Origin: Pseudomonas quebecensis
Lineage (GTDB): Bacteria; Pseudomonadota; Gammaproteobacteria; Pseudomonadales; Pseudomonadaceae
DNA: 64,000 nucleotides
Assembly: GCF_026410085.1 (NCBI RefSeq)
Contig: NZ_CP112866.1
Location: forward strand, 3,409,001-3,473,000
Direction of reading: 5' to 3'
The notes beneath the pieces were generated by a model. The model was not told where the DNA came from and made no database searches. It was given only the letters and a program-made list of their open reading frames with translations. Made by a program: the position numbers and the translations under genes. Position 1 is the stretch's first letter, and the number at the start of each line of letters is the position of its first letter. This document shows, piece after piece, positions 1 through 7,896 of this stretch.

Positions 1-161
1 AGGCAATGATCGAAGAATTCAAGGTGCCGGTGATCGTTGAGATTATTCTGGAACGGGTGACCAATATTTCCATGGGCACCGAGATCAACGCCGTCAATGA
101 ATTCGAAGACCTGGCCCTGGTCGGCAACGACGCGCCGACTGCCATTTCCCTGCTCGATTAA
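1..161 (+). CDS. gcl: Glyoxylate carboligase (tartronate-semialdehyde synthase), C-terminal end only
   Basis: Only the last 52 codons are inside the window; the reading frame starts at base 3 and stops with TAA at 159-161. The enzyme is ThDP-dependent and joins two glyoxylate molecules into tartronate semialdehyde with loss of CO2. The visible tail, containing [20 protein letters not shown], is typical of Gcl, and the gene directly precedes hyi and glxR, the usual partners. An AAGGAG ribosome site for hyi overlaps its stop codon, so the genes are co-transcribed. The assignment rests on this short tail plus context. Confidence 0.88.
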   Translation, partial: AMIEEFKVPVIVEIILERVTNISMGTEINAVNEFEDLALVGNDAPTAISLLD

Positions 162-171
162 GGAGAACCCT

Positions 172-945
172 ATGCCGCGCTTTGCCGCCAACCTGTCCAT
201 GCTGTTCACCGAACAGGACTTTCTCGCCCGCTTCAAAGCGGCCGCCGATACCGGTTTTCAAGGGGTCGAGTACCTGTTCCCCTACGAATTCAGCTCTGCC
301 GAGATCAAGGCGCAACTCGACACCCATGGCCTGACCCAAGTGCTGTTCAACCTGCCGGCCGGTGACTGGGCCAAGGGCGAGCGCGGCCTGGCGTGCCATC
401 CGGACCGCGTCGAGGAATTCCGCGCCGGGGTCACATTGGCTATCGCTTACGCCCAGGTGCTGGGCAATACGCAGATCAACTGCCTGGCGGGTATTCGTCC
501 GGCCGGCGTGGACGAAAAGCTGCTGGAAGAGACCTTCGTCGCCAACCTCAAGTACGCCGCCGACAAGCTGCAAGCGGCAGGCATCAAGCTGGTCATGGAG
601 GCGATCAACACCCGCGACATCCCAGGCTTCTACCTGAACAACACCGCCCAGGCCCTGGCGATCCGCGAGCGGGTGGGCAGTGACAATCTGTTCCTGCAAT
701 ACGACATCTACCACATGCAAATCATGGAAGGTGACCTGGCCCGCACCATGGCCGCGCACCTGGGTGAGATCAATCACATCCAACTGGCGGATAACCCGGG
801 GCGCAACGAGCCGGGGACCGGGGAGATCAACTATCGCTTCCTGTTCGAGCATCTGGACCGGATCGGATACACGGGTTGGGTCGGCTGTGAATACAAGCCG
901 CTGACCACCACCGAAGCGGGCCTTGGCTGGCTCAAAACCCTGTGA
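172..945 (+). CDS. hyi: Hydroxypyruvate isomerase
   Basis: A 257-residue TIM-barrel protein of the xylose-isomerase-like family that interconverts hydroxypyruvate and tartronate semialdehyde. The N-terminus MPRFAANLSMLF and the internal segments VMEAINTRDIPGFY, QYDIYHMQIMEGDL and GCEYKPL, with their acidic and His metal-site residues, fit Hyi. The ATG at 172 is chosen because AAGGAG lies 6 bases upstream and the length equals the family norm; an in-frame upstream extension would run into gcl. It sits 10 bp after gcl and 40 bp before glxR in the glyoxylate operon. Confidence 0.93.
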   Translation: MPRFAANLSMLFTEQDFLARFKAAADTGFQGVEYLFPYEFSSAEIKAQLDTHGLTQVLFNLPAGDWAKGERGLACHPDRVEEFRAGVTLAIAYAQVLGNTQINCLAGIRPAGVDEKLLEETFVANLKYAADKLQAAGIKLVMEAINTRDIPGFYLNNTAQALAIRERVGSDNLFLQYDIYHMQIMEGDLARTMAAHLGEINHIQLADNPGRNEPGTGEINYRFLFEHLDRIGYTGWVGCEYKPLTTTEAGLGWLKTL

Positions 946-966
946 GGAGGGGCCCCCCCTCCCACA
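942..966. repeat. REP-like hairpin between hyi and glxR
   Basis: GTGAGGAGGGG followed by CCCCTCCCAC forms a short GC-rich inverted repeat in the 40-bp gap and resembles a degenerate half of the REP elements elsewhere in the window. It overlaps the hyi stop codon. It may stabilise the upstream transcript, but this is inference. Confidence 0.5.
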
Positions 967-985
967 ATAAGAAGAGGCATTCATC

Positions 986-1876
986 ATGGCTAAAATCGGC
1001 TTTATCGGCACCGGCATCATGGGCCAACCCATGGCCGCGAACCTGCAGAAAGCAGGTCATCAACTGTTCCTCTCCGAGCACCACGGCAAGGCTCCGCACG
1101 CGCTGATCGATGCCGGCGCCGTGGCCCTGGCCAACCCGCAGCAAGTGGCTCAGGAAGCCGAGTTCATTATCGTCATGGTGCCGGACACCCCGCAGGTCGA
1201 GGACGTGCTGTTCCGTGCCGACGGCGTGGCCGCCGGGCTGTCGCCGAACAAGGTGGTGATCGACATGAGTTCGATCTCGCCCACCGCCACCAAGGCCTTC
1301 GCCGCCAGGATCAACGAGCACGGCGCGCAGTACCTCGACGCGCCGGTGTCCGGCGGTGAAGTCGGCGCCAAGGCCGGCACCCTGAGCATCATGATCGGTG
1401 GCGAGCCACAGACCTTCGAGCGCGCCCTGCCGCTGTTCCAGGCCATGGGTAAGAACATCACGCGGGTAGGTGGCAATGGCGATGGCCAGACCGCCAAAGT
1501 CGCCAATCAGATCATCGTGGCGCTGAACATCCAGGCGGTGGCCGAAGCATTGCTGTTCGCCGCCAAAAACGGTGCCGACCCGGCCAAGGTGCGCGAAGCG
1601 CTGATGGGCGGCTTTGCCTCGTCGAAAATCCTTGAAGTGCACGGCGAACGCATGATCAAGGGCACGTTCGATCCGGGCTTCCGCATCAACCTGCACCAGA
1701 AGGATTTAAACCTGGCGTTGGCCGGTGCCAAGGAATTGGGGATCAACCTGCCGAACACTGCCGGTACTCAGCAGGTGTTCAGCACGTGCAATGCCCTGGG
1801 TGGCGGGAATTGGGACCATTCGGCGCTGATCAAGGGCCTGGAGCATATGGCGAATTTCTCGATTCGCGATCAGTAA
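986..1876 (+). CDS. glxR: 2-hydroxy-3-oxopropionate (tartronate semialdehyde) reductase
   Basis: A 296-residue beta-hydroxyacid dehydrogenase that reduces tartronate semialdehyde to D-glycerate with NAD(P)H. The dinucleotide-binding loop GFIGTGIMGQPMA occupies residues 5-17, the substrate segment DAPVSGGEVGAKAGTL lies near residue 120, and the catalytic-lysine segment GNGDGQTAKVANQ near residue 165. Length is typical of GarR/GlxR. It is the third gene of the glyoxylate operon. GarR and GlxR paralogs cannot be separated by sequence alone; the neighbouring gcl-hyi favours the GlxR role. Confidence 0.93.
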   Translation: MAKIGFIGTGIMGQPMAANLQKAGHQLFLSEHHGKAPHALIDAGAVALANPQQVAQEAEFIIVMVPDTPQVEDVLFRADGVAAGLSPNKVVIDMSSISPTATKAFAARINEHGAQYLDAPVSGGEVGAKAGTLSIMIGGEPQTFERALPLFQAMGKNITRVGGNGDGQTAKVANQIIVALNIQAVAEALLFAAKNGADPAKVREALMGGFASSKILEVHGERMIKGTFDPGFRINLHQKDLNLALAGAKELGINLPNTAGTQQVFSTCNALGGGNWDHSALIKGLEHMANFSIRDQ

Positions 1877-1888
1877 CGCCGTGATCGA

Positions 1889-1921
1889 ATGTGGGAAGGG
1901 GCTTGTCCCCTCCCACAGTTG
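1889..1921. repeat. REP element
   Basis: GTGGGAAGGGGCTTG followed by TCCCCTCCCACA is a single REP palindrome in the 111-bp gap between glxR and the glycerate kinase gene. Confidence 0.7.
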
Positions 1922-1987
1922 GCCTTTTCCAAGGCCAAGGCTGAAATAGCTGCACGTCTAATAACAAAAATATCCGGGAGCCCGCTT

Positions 1988-3268
1988 ATGTCGGTCGATC
2001 CGCAACACCTGCTTCGCGAGCTGTTCGCCACAGCCATCGACGCTGCCCACCCGCGCCAAGTTCTCGAACCTTTTCTGCCCGTCGACCGCAGCGGCCGCGT
2101 GATTGTGATCGGTGCCGGCAAGGCCGCCGCAGCCATGGCGCTGGTGGTGGAAAACTGCTGGCAAGGCGAAGTCACCGGCCTGGTGGTCACCCGCTACGGG
2201 CATGGCGCGCCATGCAAGAAAATCGAAGTCATCGAAGCGGCTCACCCGGTGCCCGACGCCGCCGGCCAGGCCGTGGCGCAGCGCGTGCTGGCGTTGATCA
2301 GTAATCTGGGCGAAGACGACCGGGTGATCTTCCTGCTCTCCGGCGGCGGCTCAGCCTTACTGGCCTTGCCCGCCGAAGGCATTACCCTGGCCGACAAGCA
2401 GGCCATCAACAAAGCCCTGCTCAAGTCCGGCGCGACCATCGGCGAGATGAATTGCGTGCGCAAGCACCTCTCGGCGATCAAGGGCGGGCGCTTGGCCAAG
2501 GCCGCCTGGCCGGCCACGGTGTACACCTACGCGATTTCCGATGTGCCGGGCGACCAGGCCACGGTGATCGCTTCCGGACCCACCGTGGGCGACCCGAGCA
2601 CCTCGCAACAGGCACTGGCGATCCTCAAACGTTATCGCATCGACGTGCCCGCCTCGGTGCACCATTGGTTGCAGAACCCGGCGTCGGAAACCGTCAAGCC
2701 CGGCGACCCGGTGCTGGCCCGCAGCCATTTCCAATTGATTGCCCGCCCGCAGCAATCCCTTGAAGCAGTGGCGGTGAAAGTGCGCCAGGCCGGTTTCAGC
2801 CCGCTGATCCTCGGCGACCTGGAAGGCGAAGCGCGGGACGTGGCCAAGGTGCATGCCGGTATCGCCCGGCAGATCGTGCAGCATGGCCAGCCGCTGGCGG
2901 CGCCGTGCGTGATTCTGTCCGGCGGCGAAACCACCGTGACCGTACGCGGCGACGGCCGTGGCGGTCGCAACGCCGAATTCCTGCTGAGCCTCACCGACAG
3001 CCTCAAAGGCCTGCCCGGCGTTTACGCACTGGCCGGTGACACCGACGGCATCGACGGCTCCGAAGATAACGCCGGCGCGCTGATGACCCCGAGCAGCTAC
3101 GCGCGCGCCGAAGCCCTCGGCCTGTCGGCCAGCGATGAGCTGGATAACAACAATGGCTACGGCTATTTCGCCGCCCTCAACGATTTGATCGTCACCGAGC
3201 CGACGCGCACCAACGTCAACGACTTCCGCGCCATCCTGATCCTCGAGACTGCCCACCATGACGCCTGA
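1988..3268 (+). CDS. ttuD: Glycerate kinase, MOFRL/TtuD type (also annotated hydroxypyruvate reductase)
   Basis: A 426-residue protein of the TtuD/GckA type, with an N-terminal DUF4147 domain and a C-terminal MOFRL domain. It phosphorylates D-glycerate; homologs were historically called hydroxypyruvate reductase. Visible features are VIGAGKAAAAMA near residue 40, the glycine-rich LLSGGGSALL near 118, and the C-terminal GGETTVTVRGDGRGGRNAEF and DTDGIDGSEDNAGA. The ATG at 1988 follows GGGAG. It shares 11 bp with the pyruvate kinase gene, so translation is probably coupled. Confidence 0.9.
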   Translation: MSVDPQHLLRELFATAIDAAHPRQVLEPFLPVDRSGRVIVIGAGKAAAAMALVVENCWQGEVTGLVVTRYGHGAPCKKIEVIEAAHPVPDAAGQAVAQRVLALISNLGEDDRVIFLLSGGGSALLALPAEGITLADKQAINKALLKSGATIGEMNCVRKHLSAIKGGRLAKAAWPATVYTYAISDVPGDQATVIASGPTVGDPSTSQQALAILKRYRIDVPASVHHWLQNPASETVKPGDPVLARSHFQLIARPQQSLEAVAVKVRQAGFSPLILGDLEGEARDVAKVHAGIARQIVQHGQPLAAPCVILSGGETTVTVRGDGRGGRNAEFLLSLTDSLKGLPGVYALAGDTDGIDGSEDNAGALMTPSSYARAEALGLSASDELDNNNGYGYFAALNDLIVTEPTRTNVNDFRAILILETAHHDA

Positions 3269-4673
3269 CAAAAAGGTCAAAATCCTCGCCACCCTGGGCC
3301 CGGCCATCGACGGGATCGATGACATCCGTGAGCTGGTTGAAGCGGGGGTGAATATCTTCCGTCTCAATTTCAGCCACGGTGAGCATGCCGACCACGCCCA
3401 GCGCTACCAGTGGATCCGTCAGGTGGAGCGTCAGCTCAACTACCCGTTGGGCATTCTGATGGACCTGCAAGGGCCGAAACTGCGGGTCGGGCGTTTTGCC
3501 GACGGCTGCGTGCAACTGGTGCGCGGCCAGGCGCTGCGCCTGGATCTGGATGAAACCCCGGGGGATGAGCGCCGGGTCAACCTGCCCCACCCGGAAATCA
3601 TCGCGGCCCTGAAACCAGGCATGGACCTGTTGCTTGACGACGGCAAGCTGCGCCTGCGGGTGGTCACCAGGCACAAAGATGCCATCGACACCACGGTGCT
3701 GAACGGCGGCGAATTATCCGACCGCAAAGGGGTGAACGTCCCACAAGCGTTGTTGGACCTGAGTCCCCTTACCGCCAAGGACCGCCGCGACCTGAGCTTC
3801 GGCCTGGAGTTGGGCGTGGACTGGGTGGCGCTGTCGTTTGTGCAGCGTCCGGAAGATATCCGCGAGGCCCGCGAGCTGATCGGCGACCGGGCGTTCCTGA
3901 TGGCCAAGATCGAGAAGCCCTCGGCCGTGCAGCACCTGCGGGAAATCGCGCAACTGAGCGATGCAATCATGGTGGCTCGCGGTGACTTGGGGGTGGAGGT
4001 GCCGGCCGAGAGCGTGCCGCAGATCCAGAAGCGCATCATCCGTACCTGCCGCGAACTGGGTAAACCCGTGGTGGTGGCTACGCAAATGCTCGAATCCATG
4101 CGCTTTTCCCCGGCGCCGACCCGCGCCGAAGTCACCGACGTGGCCAACGCCGTGGCCGAAGGCGCGGATGCGGTGATGCTGTCGGCGGAAACCGCGTCGG
4201 GCGAATACCCACTGGAAGCCGTGCAGATGATGAGCAAGATCATCCGCCAGGTGGAAAACGGCCCGGACTACCAGACTCAACTGGAGGTCAACCGGCCTAA
4301 AGCGGAAGCCACGGTTTCCGACGCCATCAGCTGTGCGATTCGTCGTATCAGCAGCATCCTGCCGGTGGCGGTGCTGGTGAACTACAGCGAGTCCGGCAGC
4401 TCCAGCCTGCGCGCGGCACGGGAGCGGCCGGTGGCGCCGATCCTCAACCTGACGCCAAACCTGTCCACCGCACGGCGGTTGAGTGTGGCGTGGGGCGTGC
4501 ATTCGGTGGTCAACGATCGACTGCGCCAGGTGGACGAGGTGTGTTCGACGGCGCTGGAGATTGCCCAGGCCCAGGGGATGGCAGAGCGCGGGGATACGTT
4601 GGTGATTACTGCCGGGGTGCCGTTCGGGCAGCCGGGGTCGACCAACTCACTGCGCATAGAGGTGTTGATCTAG
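3258..4673 (+). CDS. pyk: Pyruvate kinase
   Basis: A 471-residue pyruvate kinase converting phosphoenolpyruvate and ADP to pyruvate and ATP. Characteristic segments are KILATLGPA at the N-terminus, FRLNFSHGEH, the active-site signature FLMAKIEKPSAVQ near residue 215, and ATQMLESM. Overlap with ttuD places it as the last step of a glyoxylate-to-pyruvate operon, so it is probably the pathway-specific isozyme. Whether it corresponds to PykF or PykA cannot be told from the window. Confidence 0.93.
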   Translation: MTPDKKVKILATLGPAIDGIDDIRELVEAGVNIFRLNFSHGEHADHAQRYQWIRQVERQLNYPLGILMDLQGPKLRVGRFADGCVQLVRGQALRLDLDETPGDERRVNLPHPEIIAALKPGMDLLLDDGKLRLRVVTRHKDAIDTTVLNGGELSDRKGVNVPQALLDLSPLTAKDRRDLSFGLELGVDWVALSFVQRPEDIREARELIGDRAFLMAKIEKPSAVQHLREIAQLSDAIMVARGDLGVEVPAESVPQIQKRIIRTCRELGKPVVVATQMLESMRFSPAPTRAEVTDVANAVAEGADAVMLSAETASGEYPLEAVQMMSKIIRQVENGPDYQTQLEVNRPKAEATVSDAISCAIRRISSILPVAVLVNYSESGSSSLRAARERPVAPILNLTPNLSTARRLSVAWGVHSVVNDRLRQVDEVCSTALEIAQAQGMAERGDTLVITAGVPFGQPGSTNSLRIEVLI

Positions 4674-4688
4674 CGTCTGTAGCGGCCC

Positions 4689-4782
4689 CATCCGGGGCAA
4701 GCCCCTTCCCACATTGGACTGCATTCACAGCTATGACTCTGTGAACCCAATCAAGTGTGAGAGGGGGCTTGCCCCCGATGGG
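4689..4782. repeat. REPIN: two inverted REP arms
   Basis: Arm 1 (4689-4716) contains CCGGGGCAAGCCCCTTCCCA and arm 2 (4751-4782) contains GAGGGGGCTTGCCCCCGATG in the opposite orientation, separated by about 35 bp. This head-to-head arrangement is the doublet known as a REPIN, mobilised in trans by RAYT transposases. No RAYT gene is in the window. Confidence 0.8.
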
Positions 4783-4811
4783 TTTCACCCCGGTCCAACT
4801 GAATACCCACC

Positions 4812-5687
4812 ATGCACAACCCAACCTGCCCCGACTGGGCCGAAGCCCTGCTCAACGGTTTCAGCCAGATTTTCCTGCAGCGCCACCCGCTGTGCGGCCT
4901 GCTGTGCCTGCTGGCGATCCTGATCAGCGCCCCGGCGTTGCTCGGCGGTGCGTTGCTGGGTGGCGTCGCCGGCTTGCTCACGGCCCAGCGCCGAGGGTAT
5001 CCAAAGGCTGAGCGCCAGGCCGGGCTGTATAGCTACAACGCTGTGCTGCTGGGGTTGCTGATCAGCCAGTCCTTCCCATGGTCGGCGTTGTTGCCACCGC
5101 TGATCCTGGCGGGCGGCGGCGTCAGCGCGATGCTCACGCGGCAGTGGTTGAAACATGCCAGCCAGCCCGATGATTTGCCCGCCTATACCGCGCCTTTTGT
5201 CGGCCTGGGCTGGCTGCTGCTCGGCAGCGCGCCGCCCGGCGAGGTGGATAGGATCGGCGCCGACGTCCTGGGTTTGCTCAGCGCGCCCTTCACCGGTCTG
5301 GCACAGGTCATGCTGCTGGACCAGCCGCTGGCCGGCGGCCTGATTGCGCTGGGCCTGTGGCTGGCCAGTCGCCGCGCCGCGCTGTGGGCCTTGGCCGGCG
5401 CCGGCAGCGGCGCATTGCTCGCCCTGGGGTTGGGCGAAACCCCTCACGCCCTGCTCGGCCTGCACAGTTACAACCCGGCGCTGGCGGCCCTGGCATTGAG
5501 CCAGATCAGTCGCCGCACCTGGCTGCCGCTGGCCGGTATCCTGCTGGCGATCCTGCTGACGCCGGGCTTTGCCGCCCTGCACCTGCCGGCACTCACCGCG
5601 CCGTTCATCCTCGCGTGCTGGCTGGTGCGCGCCAGCCGCAGGATGCTTCGGAAACCGCGCATGGACAGCCCCTTCGAATCCCCCTAG
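4812..5687 (+). CDS. Urea transporter family protein
   Basis: A 291-residue, highly hydrophobic inner-membrane protein of the UT family, which lets urea down its gradient. The sequence shows the internal two-fold repeat of the family: DDLPAYTAPFVG in the first half and LHLPALTAPFIL in the second match the LPxxTxPF signature, and YNAVLLGLLIS / YNPALAALALS match the repeated segment before each. No urease or urea-utilisation gene is nearby. The gene stands alone between a REPIN and an ion channel gene. Confidence 0.82.
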   Translation: MHNPTCPDWAEALLNGFSQIFLQRHPLCGLLCLLAILISAPALLGGALLGGVAGLLTAQRRGYPKAERQAGLYSYNAVLLGLLISQSFPWSALLPPLILAGGGVSAMLTRQWLKHASQPDDLPAYTAPFVGLGWLLLGSAPPGEVDRIGADVLGLLSAPFTGLAQVMLLDQPLAGGLIALGLWLASRRAALWALAGAGSGALLALGLGETPHALLGLHSYNPALAALALSQISRRTWLPLAGILLAILLTPGFAALHLPALTAPFILACWLVRASRRMLRKPRMDSPFESP

Positions 5688-5718
5688 GCTTGCTCGAAAA
5701 TCGAGTCAGGCGGGATTT

Positions 5719-6543
5719 ATGGACAGCAACAACGATTGGCGTCAGCGGCTCTACGTCATGGTTTTCCAAAGCGACACGGTGGCCGGGCGGCGGTTTGACG
5801 GCATCCTGCTGCTGATCATTCTGGCCAGCCTGGTGATCGTGATGCTCGACAGCATCGACCAGGTGCACCAGAACTACGCCGACGTGCTGGCCTATATCGA
5901 ATGGGGCTTCACGCTGATCTTCGCCATCGAGTACGGCCTGCGCCTGTACTGTTCGCCCAAACCGCTGCGCTATGCGTTCAGCTTTTATGGGTTGGTGGAT
6001 TTGCTGGCCATCGTGCCCGGCATCCTCGCCTTGTATTACAGCGATGCGCAGTACCTGCTGATCATCCGCATCATTCGCATGCTGCGGATCTTCCGCGTGC
6101 TCAAGCTGAGCCCCTACCTCAAGCAAGCCAATTACCTGATGTCGGCACTGCGCGGCAGCAAGCAGAAGATCGTGGTATTCCTGGTCAGCGTGTGCACCCT
6201 GGTGACCGTGTTCGGCACCTTGATGTATGTGATCGAAGGCCCGGAACACGGGTTTACCAGCATCCCCAAGGGTATCTACTGGGCCATTGTGACCCTGACC
6301 ACCGTCGGCTTTGGCGATATCGTGCCCAAGACCCCGCTGGGCCAGGTGATTTCGTCGCTGGTGATGATCACCGGTTACTCGATCATTGCGGTGCCCACCG
6401 GGATTTTTACCGCCGAACTGGCCAGTGCCATGCGCGGCGAGCAACTGCACACCGACTGCCCGGTGTGCCACAAAGACACCCACGAACCCAACGCAGCATT
6501 CTGCTCGCGCTGTGGCAGCAATCTTTTTAAGAAAGTGGAATAA
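5719..6543 (+). CDS. Voltage-gated-type potassium channel with C-terminal zinc ribbon
   Basis: A 274-residue six-helix ion transporter. The S4-like helix (residues 114-130) has basic residues at R117, R120, R123, R126 and K129, every third position. The pore contains the selectivity filter TTVGFGD at 194-200. The last 30 residues hold CPVC (C247, C250) and CSRC (C262, C265), a probable cytoplasmic zinc ribbon. The ATG at 5719 gives a normal N-terminus just before the first helix. It follows the urea transporter gene by 31 bp. Function as a K+ channel follows from the filter; the role of the ribbon is unknown. Confidence 0.88.
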   Translation: MDSNNDWRQRLYVMVFQSDTVAGRRFDGILLLIILASLVIVMLDSIDQVHQNYADVLAYIEWGFTLIFAIEYGLRLYCSPKPLRYAFSFYGLVDLLAIVPGILALYYSDAQYLLIIRIIRMLRIFRVLKLSPYLKQANYLMSALRGSKQKIVVFLVSVCTLVTVFGTLMYVIEGPEHGFTSIPKGIYWAIVTLTTVGFGDIVPKTPLGQVISSLVMITGYSIIAVPTGIFTAELASAMRGEQLHTDCPVCHKDTHEPNAAFCSRCGSNLFKKVE

Positions 6544-6561
6544 GCAAAGTTCTTTTTAATC

Positions 6562-6595
6562 TTTAAGCGACTATGCGGCCCCGGCTATAGTCGCT
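6562..6595 (+). promoter_or_regulatory. Putative sbp promoter overlapped by a 9-bp inverted repeat
   Basis: The arms AGCGACTAT (6566-6574) and ATAGTCGCT (6587-6595) form a perfect 9-bp inverted repeat with a 12-base spacer. TATAGT at 6586-6591 in the right arm can serve as -10 box, with TTTAAG (6562-6567) as a weak -35, 18 bp apart. The site could be an operator or a hairpin in DNA or RNA. The following gene starts 45 bases downstream. Inferred from sequence only. Confidence 0.45.
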
Positions 6596-6639
6596 GGCAT
6601 TGTGCCTGTCCCCTCTTCTCGAACAACAAGGAATGAGCA

Positions 6640-7644
6640 GTGAAAAAACTCCTTAGCGCCTCTCTCCTGGCCGCCGGCCTTGCCCTGGCGGGCGCCGTGC
6701 AGGCCGCCCCCGTCACGCTGCTTAATGTGTCCTACGACGTGATGCGCGATTTCTACAAGGACTACAACACGGCGTTCCAGAAGCACTGGGAGGCCGAGCA
6801 CCCGGACGACAAGCTGACCTTGCAGATGTCCTTCGGCGGTTCGAGCAAACAGGCACGCTCGGTGATCGATGGCCTGCCGGCCGACGTGATCACCATGAAC
6901 ATGGCCACCGACATCAACGCCCTGGCCGACAATGGCAAACTGGTGCCGGACAACTGGGTCACACGCTTGCCCAACAACAGCGCGCCGTTCACCTCGGCCA
7001 CGGTGTTTATCGTGCGCAAAGGCAACCCCAAAGCCCTCAAAGACTGGCCGGACCTGCTCAAGGACGGCGTGCAGGTGATCGTGCCCAACCCGAAAACCTC
7101 GGGTAACGGCCGCTACACCTACCTGTCGGCCTGGGGCTATGTGCTCAAGAACGGCGGCGATGAAGAGAAAGCCAAGACATTCGTCGGCAAACTGTTCAAA
7201 CAGGCGCCTGTGCTGGACACCGGCGGCCGCGCCGCCACCACCACATTCATGACCAACCAGATCGGCGACGTGCTGGTGACCTTTGAAAACGAAGCGGAAA
7301 TGATCGCCCGTGAATTCGGCCGCGATCAGTTCGAAGTGATCTACCCAAGCGTGTCCGCCGAAGCCGAGCCGCCGGTGTCGGTGGTGGACAAAGTGGTCGA
7401 GAAAAAAGGCACCCGTGCCGCCGCCGAGGACTATCTGAAGTACCTGTGGTCGCCGCAAGGCCAGGAAATCGCCGCCAGCAACTACCTGCGCCCACGTGAT
7501 CCGGCGGTGCTGGCCAAGTACACCGACCGTTTCCCTAAAGTCGACTTCCTGTCGGTGGAAAAGACCTTCGGTGACTGGCGCACCGTGCAGAAAACCCACT
7601 TCAATGATGGTGGTGTGTTTGACCAGATCTACTCCGGTCAATAA
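6640..7644 (+). CDS. sbp: Sulfate ABC transporter, periplasmic sulfate-binding protein
   Basis: A 334-residue periplasmic solute-binding protein that delivers sulfate (or thiosulfate) to a CysTWA importer. A signal peptide, KKLLSASLLAAGLALAG ending VQA-AP, occupies residues 1-23. The motif NVSYDVMRDFY, the SFGGSSKQARSVIDG segment and PNPKTSGNGRYTYL match Sbp/CysP. The start is GTG at 6640 with AAGGA 8 bases before. No cysT, cysW or cysA follows, which is unusual: the next gene is an MFS exporter 252 bp away. CysB, the likely regulator, is encoded at 61556-62530. Confidence 0.92.
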   Translation: MKKLLSASLLAAGLALAGAVQAAPVTLLNVSYDVMRDFYKDYNTAFQKHWEAEHPDDKLTLQMSFGGSSKQARSVIDGLPADVITMNMATDINALADNGKLVPDNWVTRLPNNSAPFTSATVFIVRKGNPKALKDWPDLLKDGVQVIVPNPKTSGNGRYTYLSAWGYVLKNGGDEEKAKTFVGKLFKQAPVLDTGGRAATTTFMTNQIGDVLVTFENEAEMIAREFGRDQFEVIYPSVSAEAEPPVSVVDKVVEKKGTRAAAEDYLKYLWSPQGQEIAASNYLRPRDPAVLAKYTDRFPKVDFLSVEKTFGDWRTVQKTHFNDGGVFDQIYSGQ

Positions 7645-7662
7645 CTGAACACATGCAGTAAA

Positions 7663-7760
7663 CCTGTGGGAGGGGGCTTGCTGTGGTGAACGGGCTTGCC
7701 CCCCCTCCCGCAGAGTTATTTCAGCCTTTGAGACTTGTGTAGCCCCCTCCCACATTGGTT
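7663..7760. repeat. REP cluster
   Basis: GTGGGAGGGGGCTTG, GGGCTTGCCCCCCCTCCCG and GCCCCCTCCCACATTGG lie in series in the 252-bp gap between sbp and the MFS gene. At least three partial REP units are present. The rest of the gap shows no open reading frame and only AT-richer sequence just before the MFS gene. Confidence 0.7.
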
Positions 7761-7896
7761 TTGCGCGGGGGGGCTGGGTAGATGTTTCTGAATGTATCAT
7801 CAGCCGACATAAGTACTATCATCCCAAGCGGCCTACTCGTCGCTAAGCCTTGCATTTACCCTCGCAGGCCATCTTCCTTCGCTTTATGAGAACACC

